DNA from: Methylovorus glucosotrophus
GTDB taxonomy: Bacteria > Pseudomonadota > Gammaproteobacteria > Burkholderiales > Methylophilaceae
Assembly (NCBI RefSeq): GCF_009858335.1
Contig: NZ_VMSE01000001.1
Coordinates: 248,001 to 312,000 of the forward strand
Direction: 5' to 3'
Length of the DNA: 64,000 nt
The notes under the pieces are model-generated. The model ran no database searches and had not been told where the DNA came from. It saw only the letters and a program-made list of their open reading frames with translations. The translations under genes and the position numbers were made by a program. Of the stretch, positions 55,872 to 64,000 are shown piece by piece. The first letter of the stretch is position 1. Each line of letters starts with the position of its first letter.

Positions 55872-56888
55872 ATGAACGCGACAATAAAAATGACAATAAA
55901 AACAGGCATATCGGTACTGGCTCTGGCCATAGGTGCAACCGCCAGCCCGATGGTCATGGCGGACAACAACCCACGCGCACAGATGCGCCTGGATTTCGAC
56001 CAGGAGGTAAAAGGCAAGACTGTCGCCTGGGTGCCCATCACGCTAGGAAATCCCATAGGCGATATGTGGACTGCCGTTATGCGCGAGAACTTCGCCAAGT
56101 ATGGTATCAAGTTCCTTGTGCGCGATCCCAATTTCAGCAGCAGTGCGCAACTGCAGGCGGTTACCAGCCTAATCAACCAGAAACCTGACGTACTTATTGT
56201 GCAGAATGCCAATGTATCCCTGCTGACCAAGGAGTTAAGGCGCGCCATGGATAACGGCATATACGTGATACAGGTCAATCTGCTGTCCAACCAGGCGTCT
56301 GATGCCTATGTCGGGGTGGATTATGTCGATGTAGGCAGGCAGATAGCTACCGATATCGTGGCAGAGTGCGGGGGTGGCAAGAGTTCAGGAAAAGTGGCGC
56401 TGGTGCAGGGTGAGGTAACCGCCACCGACAGCATAGACCAGATGAAAGGCGCCATGGAGGTATTCAACAAGGATAAATCTATCAAAGTAGTCTCCACACA
56501 GGCGGCCAAATGGGATAGCAGCAAGGCCAATGCATTGACTGCGACCACCCTGCAGCAGCATCCGGATCTGTGTGCTACTTATGGGTTCTGGGGCACCATG
56601 CAGCAGGGTGCGGCACAGGCAGTCAAGACGGCAGGGCTACAGGGCAAGGTCAAGGTATACGCTTCCAGCGACGGTCCGCGTGCGGATTGCGACCTTGTGG
56701 AACAGAAGCTGTTCCACAAGATATTATCGTTTCGTGCCGACGTGCAGGGGGAACAGATATCCAATGCCGTATTGAGCCTGCTGCAGAGCGGTAATAAACC
56801 GGGTAGCAAGCGCATTACGCTGCTGTCCAATAACTACTGGGTCAGCGGCAAGAACGAGCGCAACTATTGCTACGACCTCCCCAAGTGA
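55872..56888 (+). CDS. ABC importer periplasmic binding protein, ribose/YtfQ type
   Basis: 338 residues with a signal peptide ending ATASPMVMADNN. The type I binding fold is recognisable: VAWVPITLGNPIGDMWTAVM, NQKPDVLIVQNANVSLLTKE, VALVQGEVTATDSIDQMKGA and CATYGFWGTMQQGAAQAVKT. It lies between the two permease genes. Several extra cysteines (four or more) are unusual for RbsB-type proteins. Ligand unknown. Confidence 0.92.
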   Translation: MNATIKMTIKTGISVLALAIGATASPMVMADNNPRAQMRLDFDQEVKGKTVAWVPITLGNPIGDMWTAVMRENFAKYGIKFLVRDPNFSSSAQLQAVTSLINQKPDVLIVQNANVSLLTKELRRAMDNGIYVIQVNLLSNQASDAYVGVDYVDVGRQIATDIVAECGGGKSSGKVALVQGEVTATDSIDQMKGAMEVFNKDKSIKVVSTQAAKWDSSKANALTATTLQQHPDLCATYGFWGTMQQGAAQAVKTAGLQGKVKVYASSDGPRADCDLVEQKLFHKILSFRADVQGEQISNAVLSLLQSGNKPGSKRITLLSNNYWVSGKNERNYCYDLPK

Positions 56889-56940
56889 GGCGGGCAGGAT
56901 GACCGTAACCAGGCTGGGAGTGTTTTGTTAATGGCGGCTA

Positions 56941-59493
56941 GTGGCAATATGCATGGTATCTAGTACACGGCAACGCTTTCGACGTGTACTAGAAGCAGCC
57001 TTACTGCCGGTCGCGGTGGTATTGCTGTTCGCAGGCTTCGCCTATACCGTCCCCGACTATCTGAGCAGCGTGAATCTGCAGCAGCTCATGCGCGATTTCG
57101 CCGAGCCTGGCTTGATCGCTCTGGCTTTGACCATCGTGGTGCTCTCAGGAGGGATAGACCTCTCGATAGGCGCCACCTTCGCCATTGCCAATTTTGTTGC
57201 CTTATACCTGTTCAAGGTGCATGCCTGCCCACTGGCAGTGACGATCGTGCTCACCGCTCTAAGCGGCTTGCTGATTGGCATGTTCAATGGCGTGCTTGTC
57301 GGCTATATGCGCACCCGTCCTTTCCTGACTACGCTGTCGACGCTATTGATCTTGCGCGCCGGTTACGACCTGGCAGCAGATAGCCATGCCGTGCAGCTAG
57401 CAGAGGCAATGCATGACAGCGCGGGCTGGGAATTGCTGGGCAGCGGTAATTTTCTGGGTTTGCCCCTAAGCATGTGGGTTTTGATAGCGGTCGCAATACT
57501 TGCACATGTATTCATGACGCATACACGCAGCGGTAACCATATCCGTGCCGTTGGGGCCAGCCGCAAGGCAGCCCGTTATGCAGGTATCGCTATCAACCGC
57601 AGTCTATGCCTCGCTTATGTAGCGAGTGGCACCATCTCTGCGATAGCCGGATTGCTGTATGCCTCTCGTCAGAACAGTGCCGGATCAGACACAGGCAGCG
57701 GCATGGAGCTTGCCGCTATCGCTGCAGTGGTATTGGGCGGTATCAGCCTCAGCGGAGGGCGCGGCAGCGTCTTGCGAGCACTGCTGGGAGCGTTGCTGCT
57801 GTTCCTGGTGATGAATGGTTTGCTGCGTATGGATATGTCCGGCAGCATGTCCTCGGCAGTTACCGGGGCGATACTGCTGGGCGCAGTCGCCTTGTCTGGG
57901 CGGACGCTAAAGGCGCGGCATGGACAGTCGCATGAAGGGCACGCCTACGGAATTCCACCCGCAGTTCAGTCTGCAACAACAGCCGTGGCTCAAGCATCGA
58001 CCTTGCTAAACGTGACGGGGTTAAGCAAGACCTACGGTGCCAGTTACGCATTGCGTGAGATAAGCCTGGCTATCAATAGCGCTGAGATCCATGCCCTGAT
58101 TGGCGAAAACGGGGCTGGTAAGAGTACGCTGTGCAAGATCATCGCGGGGGCAATTTCTCCCACTGCAGGCCAGCTGGAACTGAACGGCCAGCCGCTGGTA
58201 TTGCACTCCCCCGAAGACGGATTACGTGCAGGAATCGCCATGGTCTATCAGGAAAGCAGCCTGATTTCCAGCATGAGTGTGGCGCAGAACCTGCGTCTGG
58301 GTGACGAGCCCTGGTTCGATTGGGGCACGCACAGCCATTATGCTGCCAGGGAGTTGCTGCTCCAGGTGGGTCTGGATATTGATCCTGGCACTGAGGCCGG
58401 CGAACTGAGCCTTGCGCAATGCCAGCTTGTGGAGATTGCGCGTGCCATCAATCGAAAGGCCAAACTGCTTATTTTTGACGAACCTACCGCCAGTCTCACC
58501 CCGCCGGAGATTGAGCGATTCCTGGCATTGCTGCAAACACTCAAAGCACAGGGGGTGGCCATCATATTCATTACCCATGCGCTGGAAGAGGCGCTGGCAT
58601 CTGCAGATCGCATCAGCGTTCTGCGCGACGGTGTTTGTGTCGCCGCAGGCCTTCTATCACATACGCTGGATCGCGAAAGCATGGTGCACTTGATGGTAGG
58701 GCGTGAACTGCCGACAGGGCCTCGTAGCGATCCGCATATTGCTGGCACTTCAGGCAGCAATCCGGTTGGGCTGCAATTGCGTGGGGTGACGCTGGAGCCT
58801 ACGTTGAAAGATATCACTGTGACGTTCCTTCCCGGCAAGGTGACGGCATTGGCCGGATTGGTGGGTTCCGGTCGTACGCTACTGGCCAGGCTGGTGGCGG
58901 GCAGCTTGAAATCTAATAGCATTTATCGTGGCCAGATGCTGCGTGACGACAGGGAGGTGCGCTATCGCACGCCCAGGCAGGCCATCGCCGACGGTGTGGT
59001 CTATGTGACTGAAAATCGCAATATCGATGGTCTGTTCAACACAATGGATGTCGCTGCCAATTTATATCTGGCGCAACTGGCGACGCCGACCGGATGGCGC
59101 TTCTGGTATTCACGTACGCAAGCAGAGCAGTTGGCCCGTGAGTGGAGCGCCCGACTGGCGATTGCCGGTTTGCAGTCTGGCAAGCCTCTAAGCTTATATT
59201 CCGGGGGCAACCAGCAGAAGGTAACGGTGGCGCGAGCGATGTTGCAGCATCCTGAGGTCATCTTGTTGGATGAGCCCACTCATGGCGTGGATGTAGGCGC
59301 AATCGTATTGTTACATCAAGTTATCGATGAACTTGCCGAACAAGGAAGTACAGTGATTGTGGTGTCCTCCTACTTGCCTGAAGTCTTCAGGTTAGCCGAT
59401 TGCATTGTGGTTATGCGGGAGGGACGGATAACGGCGATCATGGATATCGCAGACGCCACGGAGCAGAGAGTCATGAGCGCTGCAGCGCATTGA
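56941..59493 (+). CDS. Fused ABC importer permease (RbsC-like) and double ATPase (RbsA-like)
   Basis: 850 residues from a GTG at 56941 (ATG at 56953 is possible; neither has a clear ribosome-binding site). Residues 20-322 are an RbsC permease (ALTIVVLSGGIDLSIGATFA). A linker of about 30 residues leads to two ATPase domains: Walker A GENGAGKST (about 388-396) with Walker B LLIFDEPTASLT, then a degenerate Walker A LVGSGRTLL, the signature YSGGNQQKVTVARAM and VILLDEPTHGVD, as in RbsA where only one site hydrolyses ATP. The first signature (LSLAQCQ) is divergent. Fusion of permease and double ATPase is uncommon. Confidence 0.92.
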   Translation: MAICMVSSTRQRFRRVLEAALLPVAVVLLFAGFAYTVPDYLSSVNLQQLMRDFAEPGLIALALTIVVLSGGIDLSIGATFAIANFVALYLFKVHACPLAVTIVLTALSGLLIGMFNGVLVGYMRTRPFLTTLSTLLILRAGYDLAADSHAVQLAEAMHDSAGWELLGSGNFLGLPLSMWVLIAVAILAHVFMTHTRSGNHIRAVGASRKAARYAGIAINRSLCLAYVASGTISAIAGLLYASRQNSAGSDTGSGMELAAIAAVVLGGISLSGGRGSVLRALLGALLLFLVMNGLLRMDMSGSMSSAVTGAILLGAVALSGRTLKARHGQSHEGHAYGIPPAVQSATTAVAQASTLLNVTGLSKTYGASYALREISLAINSAEIHALIGENGAGKSTLCKIIAGAISPTAGQLELNGQPLVLHSPEDGLRAGIAMVYQESSLISSMSVAQNLRLGDEPWFDWGTHSHYAARELLLQVGLDIDPGTEAGELSLAQCQLVEIARAINRKAKLLIFDEPTASLTPPEIERFLALLQTLKAQGVAIIFITHALEEALASADRISVLRDGVCVAAGLLSHTLDRESMVHLMVGRELPTGPRSDPHIAGTSGSNPVGLQLRGVTLEPTLKDITVTFLPGKVTALAGLVGSGRTLLARLVAGSLKSNSIYRGQMLRDDREVRYRTPRQAIADGVVYVTENRNIDGLFNTMDVAANLYLAQLATPTGWRFWYSRTQAEQLAREWSARLAIAGLQSGKPLSLYSGGNQQKVTVARAMLQHPEVILLDEPTHGVDVGAIVLLHQVIDELAEQGSTVIVVSSYLPEVFRLADCIVVMREGRITAIMDIADATEQRVMSAAAH

Positions 59494-59593
59494 GACTATT
59501 TATCGCACGCAAAGGGATTAAACGGCAGGAAATTCGCTAGATAGTGGAATGGTTTGGCTACCTGTACCGGTGCTGGATATTGCCATCCAATAG

Positions 59594-60427
59594 ATGGATA
59601 ATCGCCGCATGTCTAATCCGTCTGCCAAGCCAGAGGTAGCGTTACCGCAAGACCTGCCACCTGGCAGTCTGAATCGTGCCGCGATTTTGCTTCGGGCAAT
59701 TGCCCAAGGCTCTCGTCGCGGCAGCCTGCTCACCGACTTGGTAGCCAAGACCGCATTGCCTCGTCCAACTATCCACAGAGTTCTGGATATGCTAATAGAA
59801 CTTGGTTGGGTGGTACGTGATCCCACCACGGCGCGCTTCAATATTGGCGTCAATCTTGCAGCGCTTGGTTATTGTGCCATTAGCCGAAACCCCATAGAGC
59901 GCATAGCAGCAAAGCACTTAAGTCAATTGGCAGAAGAGCTGAGTCAGGTAGTGTACCTGGGGGTTCGTTCGGGTATGGACATGGTCTGCATAGGCCGTTA
60001 CGAAAGTACTTCGCTGATACAGGTCGGAAAGGGGCATGTGGGCTTGCTTGGTCCCTTAGGCTTAAGTCCCAGCTGCATGGCCATCCTTGCCAAATTGCCC
60101 GCGGCAGATATCAAACATATCATCCAAACCAATTTAAGTCGCTACCACCGCATTGAAGGTTTTGATGAGACGGGATTTTACGCCGCCGTGGATGAGGCTA
60201 TCCAAAATGGGTATAGCACCTATGATGGGATTGTTTTGGATCGCACTACTAGTGGGGTAGGCATGGCAATTTGTGACGACAGTGGATATCCAATTGCTGG
60301 CATCGGCACAACTTACATCACTGGCTGGCGCAATGAAGCTCAACTTCATGAATGTCTGCAACATATGCGCAACACCGTACGGAAAATTACTTCTGACCTG
60401 TTAGGCTACGATTTTCTAAGTTCATAG
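59594..60427 (+). CDS. IclR-family transcriptional regulator
   Basis: 277 residues. The winged helix (about 15-85) includes LLRAIAQGSRRGSLLTDLVA and LPRPTIHRVLDML; the effector domain (about 95-270) has VYLGVRSGMDMVCIGRYEST and GVGMAICDDSGYPIAGIGTT. It lies 100 bases after the fused transporter. Its recognition helix matches the truncated IclR at the other end of the island, so both may bind the palindrome at 45007-45025. The ligand is probably a pathway compound, perhaps the one carried by the ABC system. Confidence 0.94.
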   Translation: MDNRRMSNPSAKPEVALPQDLPPGSLNRAAILLRAIAQGSRRGSLLTDLVAKTALPRPTIHRVLDMLIELGWVVRDPTTARFNIGVNLAALGYCAISRNPIERIAAKHLSQLAEELSQVVYLGVRSGMDMVCIGRYESTSLIQVGKGHVGLLGPLGLSPSCMAILAKLPAADIKHIIQTNLSRYHRIEGFDETGFYAAVDEAIQNGYSTYDGIVLDRTTSGVGMAICDDSGYPIAGIGTTYITGWRNEAQLHECLQHMRNTVRKITSDLLGYDFLSS

Positions 60428-60508
60428 AATTTATAAACCAGAAGTCGCCAAGCTTGCTGACATTAGTCCTGCTTGGCATACACGACTGTTTTTTAGCTCG
60501 TGTTCCTC

Positions 60509-60526
60509 AAACATATAGGTATGTTT
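60509..60526. repeat. 18-bp palindrome in convergent region
   Basis: AAACATA-TAGG-TATGTTT is perfectly symmetric, between the IclR stop and the end of nrdJb. With the trailing T it may be a weak terminator of the IclR transcript. Confidence 0.45.
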
Positions 60527-60610
60527 TATCCACCTGGCGGGTTATCTTTCACAAGATATTGTATCTACCATGCAATTTTGCAGTTTATGATTTCCGGAAT
60601 ATGCACGATA

Positions 60611-60636
60611 AAAAAGCCCGCTTTCGCGGGCTTTTT
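60611..60636. terminator. Bidirectional intrinsic terminator
   Basis: AAAAAGCCCGC-TTTC-GCGGGCTTTTT forms a strong stem with A and T runs on both sides, so it can end transcripts from both the nrdJ operon (minus) and the IclR side (plus). Confidence 0.93.
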
Positions 60637-60645
60637 CACATCACA

Positions 60646-61365
60646 TTAACCGCACTTGCTATCCCCGCAATTGAGGCAGGTCAGGCAACCATCCATGACG
60701 ATGGCGGCTTTGGTGTTGCATTTGTTGCAGAGCTGCGCACCAGGTGGAAAGCCTTCTTCGTTCTTTGGCTCGTTAGCGTGTTTTTCGAGGTATTCGGCTT
60801 TCTTTTCCTCGATCAGTTTTTTCTGGTGCTCGTCCAGGCCGGGTTTTTTCAGCATGCCGATCTGGTAGAAGTGTTGCTCCAGCACTTCGCCGATTTCAGC
60901 CACCAGGCTGGGGATGAATTTGCCGCCTTTTTTGAAGTAGCCGCCGCTGGGTTCAAACACGCTGCGTAGCTCTTCAACCAGGAAAGTCACGTCGCCGCCC
61001 TTGCGGAACACGGCGGACATCACGCGGGTGAGGGCGACGATCCACTGGAAGTGCTCCATGTTTTTGGAGTTGATGAAGACTTCGAATGGGCGACGGTGTT
61101 CCTGTGGGGTGCCTTCGTTCATGATCACGTCGTTAATCGTGATGTAGAGCGCGTGCTCGGTGACCGGGGTCTTGATCTTGTAGGTGTTGCCTACCAGCAT
61201 TTCCGGACGGCTGAGCGGCTCGCCGAGTTGCACGATCTGGGCCATTTTCTGGGCGGCTTGCTGCTCATGCGCTTCTTGCTGAGCGGCGGCTGCGGCTTCC
61301 TTGGCCTTGTCTTCTTCGGTGACTACGCTGTAGCCGGTGATCTTTTTTTCTATTTTGATAGCCAT
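60646..61365 (-). CDS. nrdJb: AdoCbl-dependent ribonucleotide reductase, small part NrdJb
   Basis: 239 residues. It is the C-terminal portion of class II RNR split off as a separate protein: a TSCPD domain (RPFEVFINSKNMEHFQWIVA, VMSAVFRKGG; about 90-175) and a C-terminal zinc-ribbon-like tail CNKCNTK...GCLTCLNCGDSKCG with five or more cysteines that shuttle reducing power. An Ala/Gln-rich stretch (about 20-42) is probably a linker. AGGAG precedes the ATG. It follows nrdJa by 69 bases. The split arrangement is known from Pseudomonas aeruginosa and relatives. Confidence 0.93.
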   Translation of the reverse strand: MAIKIEKKITGYSVVTEEDKAKEAAAAAQQEAHEQQAAQKMAQIVQLGEPLSRPEMLVGNTYKIKTPVTEHALYITINDVIMNEGTPQEHRRPFEVFINSKNMEHFQWIVALTRVMSAVFRKGGDVTFLVEELRSVFEPSGGYFKKGGKFIPSLVAEIGEVLEQHFYQIGMLKKPGLDEHQKKLIEEKKAEYLEKHANEPKNEEGFPPGAQLCNKCNTKAAIVMDGCLTCLNCGDSKCG

Positions 61366-61434
61366 ATTGTTCTCCTGTCAGTCGGGCAGGGATCGATATC
61401 CCGTGCCCATACCGTAGCGCTTCACGCGCTACGA

Positions 61435-63579
61435 TTAAAACTTGCCGTAGTAACCCTCTTTCAGCGCGTCATACAGATTGGCTGCTGAGTGGATTTCACC
61501 GTCGTATTCGATTTCTTCATTGCCTTTGACTTCGACTACCGAGCCGTCATCCAGCGTGAATTTGTACGTGGTGTTTTCGAGGTCTTTTTCGGTGACCAGC
61601 ACGCCCTGGAAGGCTTCCGGGTTGAAGCGGAAGGTGGTGCAGCCCTTCAGACCTTTTTCGTAGGCGTAGAGGTAGATGTCCTTGAAATCGCCAAAGTCGT
61701 AGTCCGTAGGGACGTTGATGGTTTTGGAGATGGAGCTGTCGATCCACTTCTGGGCGGCGGCCTGGATGTCCACGTGTGCCTTGGCACTGATGGTGGAGGA
61801 GTCCATGAAGTATTCCGGCAACTGCTCTTCGGGTTTATCCGAGAAAGGCATGGCGCTGGCATTGATCAGCTCGCGGTAGGCCAGCAGTTCATACGAGAAT
61901 ACGTCGACCTTTTCCTTGGACTTCTTGCCTTCGCGGATCACGTTGCGGGCATAGTGGTGAGCGAAGGATGGCTCAATGCCGTTACTGGCGTTGTTAGCCA
62001 GACTGAGCGAGATGGTGCCGGTTGGCGCAATCGAGCTGTGGTGCGTAAAGCGCACGCCATTCTTGGCGATCTGCTTGCGCAGCTTGTCGGGGAACTGCTG
62101 CATGTAGCGGCTGTAAAGGCCCATCAATACCTTGCCTTTGACCTTGTCGCCCAGCTTGATGCCGTCCTTGACCATTTCCGGACGTTTTGCCAATAGGTCG
62201 GCGGTGACCACGAACTCTTCGTCCATGATCGGTGCCGGGCCTTTTTCTTCGGCCAGTTCCACACCGACTTGCCAGCCCACTTCGGCCATGATCTTGGTCA
62301 CTTCTTCGGTAAAGGTGAGCGATGCATCATCGCCGTATTTCATTTTCAGCATGGTCAGGGTAGAGCCCAGGCCCAGGTAGCCCATGCCGTGGCGGCGCTT
62401 GCGCATGATTTCAGCTTGCTGTTGTGGCAGTGGCAGGCCGTTGACTTCCACCACGTTGTCCAGCATGCGGGTGAAGGTCGCGACCACTTCACGATACTCT
62501 TCCCAGTCAAACCAGGCTTTGTCCGTGAAAGGCTCACGCACGAACTTGGTCAGGTTGACCGAGCCCAGCAGGCAGGCGCCGTAAGGTGGCAGTGGTTGCT
62601 CACCGCAGGGGTTGGTCGCGCGAATGTTTTCGCAGAACCAGTTGTTGTTCATTTCATTGACGCGGTCGATCAGGATGAAACCTGGCTCGGCGAAGTCGTA
62701 GGTGGAGGACATGATCACATCCCACAGACGTTGCGCCTTGATGGTCTTGTACACGCGGCAAGCAACTTTGCCGTCAGATTCGCGGGTCAGGTACTTGTTC
62801 TTGACGGGCCATTCACGCCATACCACCTGGGTAGGATCTTCCAGATTCAGGCTGTCCTGATTGGCTTCTTTTTCGGTGACAGGAAATGCGAGCTTCCACT
62901 CGGCATCCGCCTTTACCGCTTCCATGAATTCCTTGGTGATCAGGGTCGACAGATTGAACTGGCGCAGGCGACCAGCTTCGCGCTTGGCCTTGATGAAGTC
63001 AGTGACATCCGGATGCGAAATATCAAAGGTCGCCATTTGCGCGCCACGGCGTCCGCCAGCGCTTGAAACGGTGAAGCACATCTTGTCGTAGATATCCATG
63101 AACGACAGCGGGCCGCTGGTGTAAGCGCCAGCACCGGCCACGAATGCACCCTTGGGGCGCAGCGTGGAGAATTCATAGCCAATGCCGCAACCAGCCTTCA
63201 GCGTCAGGCCAGCTTCGTGCACTTTTTCCAGAATGCCGTCCATGCTGTCTTCAATAATGCCGGACACGGTGCAGTTGATGGTGCTGGTAGCGGGCTTGTG
63301 CTCTTGCGCACCAGCGTTAGAGGTAATACGGCCGGCGGGGATGGCACCGCGACGCAGTGCCCACAGAAAACGCTCATACCAGAAGCTGCGCTTGGCATCG
63401 GTTTCTTCAGCATCTGCCAATGCACGGGCAACACGCTTGTAGGTGTCGTCCATGTCCGCATCGATATGATCGCCTTGCTTGGTCTTCAGGCGATATTTCT
63501 TGTCCCAGATGTCGAGTGAAACAGGTTGCATGGGGACTTCTTGCGTGGCGTTGTCTGAAGCTTTCACAGCTTTTAGCAT
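61435..63579 (-). CDS. nrdJa: AdoCbl-dependent (class II) ribonucleotide reductase catalytic part NrdJa
   Basis: 714 residues. It reduces ribonucleotides to deoxyribonucleotides with coenzyme B12, independent of oxygen. Motifs of the ten-stranded barrel are intact: STINCTVSGII (redox cysteine, about 99-109), SSAGGRRGAQMATFDISHPD, ATNPCGEQPLPPYGACLLGS with the thiyl-radical cysteine (about 328-347) and SIAPTGTISLSLANNASNGI (about 520-539). It ends where the NrdJb region begins in unsplit enzymes. AAGGAAGGA precedes the ATG. A near-perfect NrdR box 88 bases upstream marks regulation by NrdR. Confidence 0.95.
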   Translation of the reverse strand: MLKAVKASDNATQEVPMQPVSLDIWDKKYRLKTKQGDHIDADMDDTYKRVARALADAEETDAKRSFWYERFLWALRRGAIPAGRITSNAGAQEHKPATSTINCTVSGIIEDSMDGILEKVHEAGLTLKAGCGIGYEFSTLRPKGAFVAGAGAYTSGPLSFMDIYDKMCFTVSSAGGRRGAQMATFDISHPDVTDFIKAKREAGRLRQFNLSTLITKEFMEAVKADAEWKLAFPVTEKEANQDSLNLEDPTQVVWREWPVKNKYLTRESDGKVACRVYKTIKAQRLWDVIMSSTYDFAEPGFILIDRVNEMNNNWFCENIRATNPCGEQPLPPYGACLLGSVNLTKFVREPFTDKAWFDWEEYREVVATFTRMLDNVVEVNGLPLPQQQAEIMRKRRHGMGYLGLGSTLTMLKMKYGDDASLTFTEEVTKIMAEVGWQVGVELAEEKGPAPIMDEEFVVTADLLAKRPEMVKDGIKLGDKVKGKVLMGLYSRYMQQFPDKLRKQIAKNGVRFTHHSSIAPTGTISLSLANNASNGIEPSFAHHYARNVIREGKKSKEKVDVFSYELLAYRELINASAMPFSDKPEEQLPEYFMDSSTISAKAHVDIQAAAQKWIDSSISKTINVPTDYDFGDFKDIYLYAYEKGLKGCTTFRFNPEAFQGVLVTEKDLENTTYKFTLDDGSVVEVKGNEEIEYDGEIHSAANLYDALKEGYYGKF

Positions 63580-63666
63580 GGGGATCCTTCCTTGTGGCGA
63601 TGCTTGATGGGTTAATCAAGCTGGTTATTTTAGGCCTGGCCTTCTAGGTCTGATTTAAGGCAAGAC

Positions 63667-63680
63667 CACAATATATTGTG
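63667..63680. promoter_or_regulatory. NrdR box 1
   Basis: CACAATATATTGTG is a perfect 14-bp palindrome and matches the NrdR consensus core CwATATATwG exactly. It lies 88 bases upstream of the nrdJa start. Confidence 0.9.
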
Positions 63681-63696
63681 CTTTTGTGCAAAATTA

Positions 63697-63712
63697 TGTC
63701 ATTTCCTTGTGA
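63697..63712. promoter_or_regulatory. NrdR box 2 (degenerate)
   Basis: TGTCATTTCCTTGTGA keeps the outer CA and TTGTG positions of the NrdR box but not the AT core. Its centre is 31 bp from box 1, the usual spacing between paired NrdR boxes. Confidence 0.5.
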
Positions 63713-63794
63713 TGGTCAAGCAGATTTTTCGGTGCATCCGCGCCATTTCAGTGCCTGCTTTTGTGCATCAAATGACAAGACGCCAGCGGGCAGG

Positions 63795-63824
63795 CGTTAG
63801 CGTAAAGGTGAGCCCTTGCTAACG
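63795..63824. repeat. Nested hairpin
   Basis: CGTTAGC pairs with GCTAACG, and inside AAGG pairs with CCTT around TGAGC. It is followed by an A+T-rich run on the plus strand (63830-63845). Role unknown. Confidence 0.5.
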
Positions 63825-63965
63825 AGCGGAAAAATAAATTTTTGTTCGTGATATTGACCTTTTCAGCCATTGCTGCATGCCTGATTTCGCCCGATAGAGG
63901 GGCGGTAACACATGTCCAAGTCATCCAGGATGAAACGCAGGATGGATATGTGCGAAAATAGCCTT

Positions 63966-64000
63966 ATGCCTCGTTTCCTCTATACCCTATTGCTGTATGG
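63966..64000 (+). CDS. waaA: Likely Kdo transferase WaaA, first 11 codons only
   Basis: The ATG at 63966 opens MPRFLYTLLLY, which resembles the N-terminal membrane anchor of WaaA (E. coli begins LELLYTALLYL). WaaA adds Kdo to lipid A at the inner-membrane face. Only 35 bases are in the window, so this is a tentative call. Confidence 0.45.
   Translation, partial: MPRFLYTLLLY

Larger units (their letters stand above)
63580..63965. other. Divergent intergenic region nrdJa / window-edge gene
   Basis: 386 bases without a gene. It holds the NrdR boxes (63667-63712), a nested hairpin (63795-63824) and the presumed promoters of both flanking genes. No cobalamin riboswitch consensus was seen. Confidence 0.55.

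Noticed and set aside
62269..63066. Plus-strand open frame of 265 codons opposite nrdJa
   Set aside because: Shadow of the conserved nrdJa gene; no recognisable domain.
63580..63965. Cobalamin riboswitch upstream of the B12-dependent reductase
   Set aside because: No B12-box (GCCACTG-type) sequence was found; the palindrome fits NrdR instead.

Overview
The window looks like chromosome from a Gram-negative betaproteobacterium. The RND efflux pump, outer-membrane factor, NodT/NdvB-type envelope genes, split class II ribonucleotide reductase (NrdJa/NrdJb), YqjD/YqjE/YqjK stress genes and a PEP-CTERM remnant fit a methylotroph-type member of Nitrosomonadales (Methylophilaceae). The family-level guess is inference only; no rRNA or marker gene is present. 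Coding density is high. No tRNA, rRNA, insertion sequence or CRISPR array was seen.

Layout. (1) 1-4666: end of an RND tripartite efflux operon (adaptor tail, inner-membrane pump, outer-membrane lipoprotein). (2) 4745-11121: a MocR regulator with an FMN azoreductase, a soluble chemoreceptor with four near-identical PAS repeats, and a divergent siderophore-reductase/MarR pair with two matching operator palindromes. (3) 11205-20085: a giant cyclic beta-1,2-glucan synthase (NdvB) and a small Lys-rich protein. (4) 20365-23438: two Crp/Fnr paralogues flanking a REC-PAS-GGDEF diguanylate cyclase. (5) 23470-26278: a minus-strand envelope-stress cluster (YqjD, YqjE, YqjK, BON lipoprotein, small proteins) and a cold-shock/DUF1294 protein. 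(6) 26600-35705: mixed accessory metabolism (two alpha/beta hydrolases, LysR, two AraC regulators, a flavin-binding PNPOx protein, an EamA exporter, an AhpD-like protein, a DUF4153 membrane protein). (7) 35781-41712: a GntR regulator divergent from an ABC importer (ATPase, binding protein, permease) followed by a large DUF3604/PHP-like hydrolase; it looks like one uptake-and-cleavage operon with an operator palindrome. (8) 41844-44573: a secreted hydrolase lipoprotein, an A+T-rich patch with a truncated PEP-CTERM gene and a hypothetical gene.

(9) 44685-60427 is the most unusual part: an island bounded by a truncated IclR-type regulator and a full IclR regulator, headed by a LuxR-type regulator with no LuxI partner. 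It encodes an M20 amidohydrolase, an isopenicillin-N-synthase-like oxygenase, a HalD/ArpA-like 2OG-Fe oxygenase, an ElaA-like acetyltransferase, a polytopic membrane protein fused to a NadD/CoaD-like nucleotidyltransferase, a flavin monooxygenase, an EamA exporter, a PNPOx-family flavoprotein, a membrane di-iron hydroxylase and a ribose-type ABC importer in which one permease is fused to the double ATPase. Many genes overlap or nearly abut. I read it as a regulated small-molecule tailoring, export and re-uptake system that I cannot match to any described pathway.

(10) 60646-64000: NrdJb and NrdJa, preceded by a near-perfect NrdR box plus a degenerate second box 31 bp away, and the first codons of a likely waaA at the window edge.
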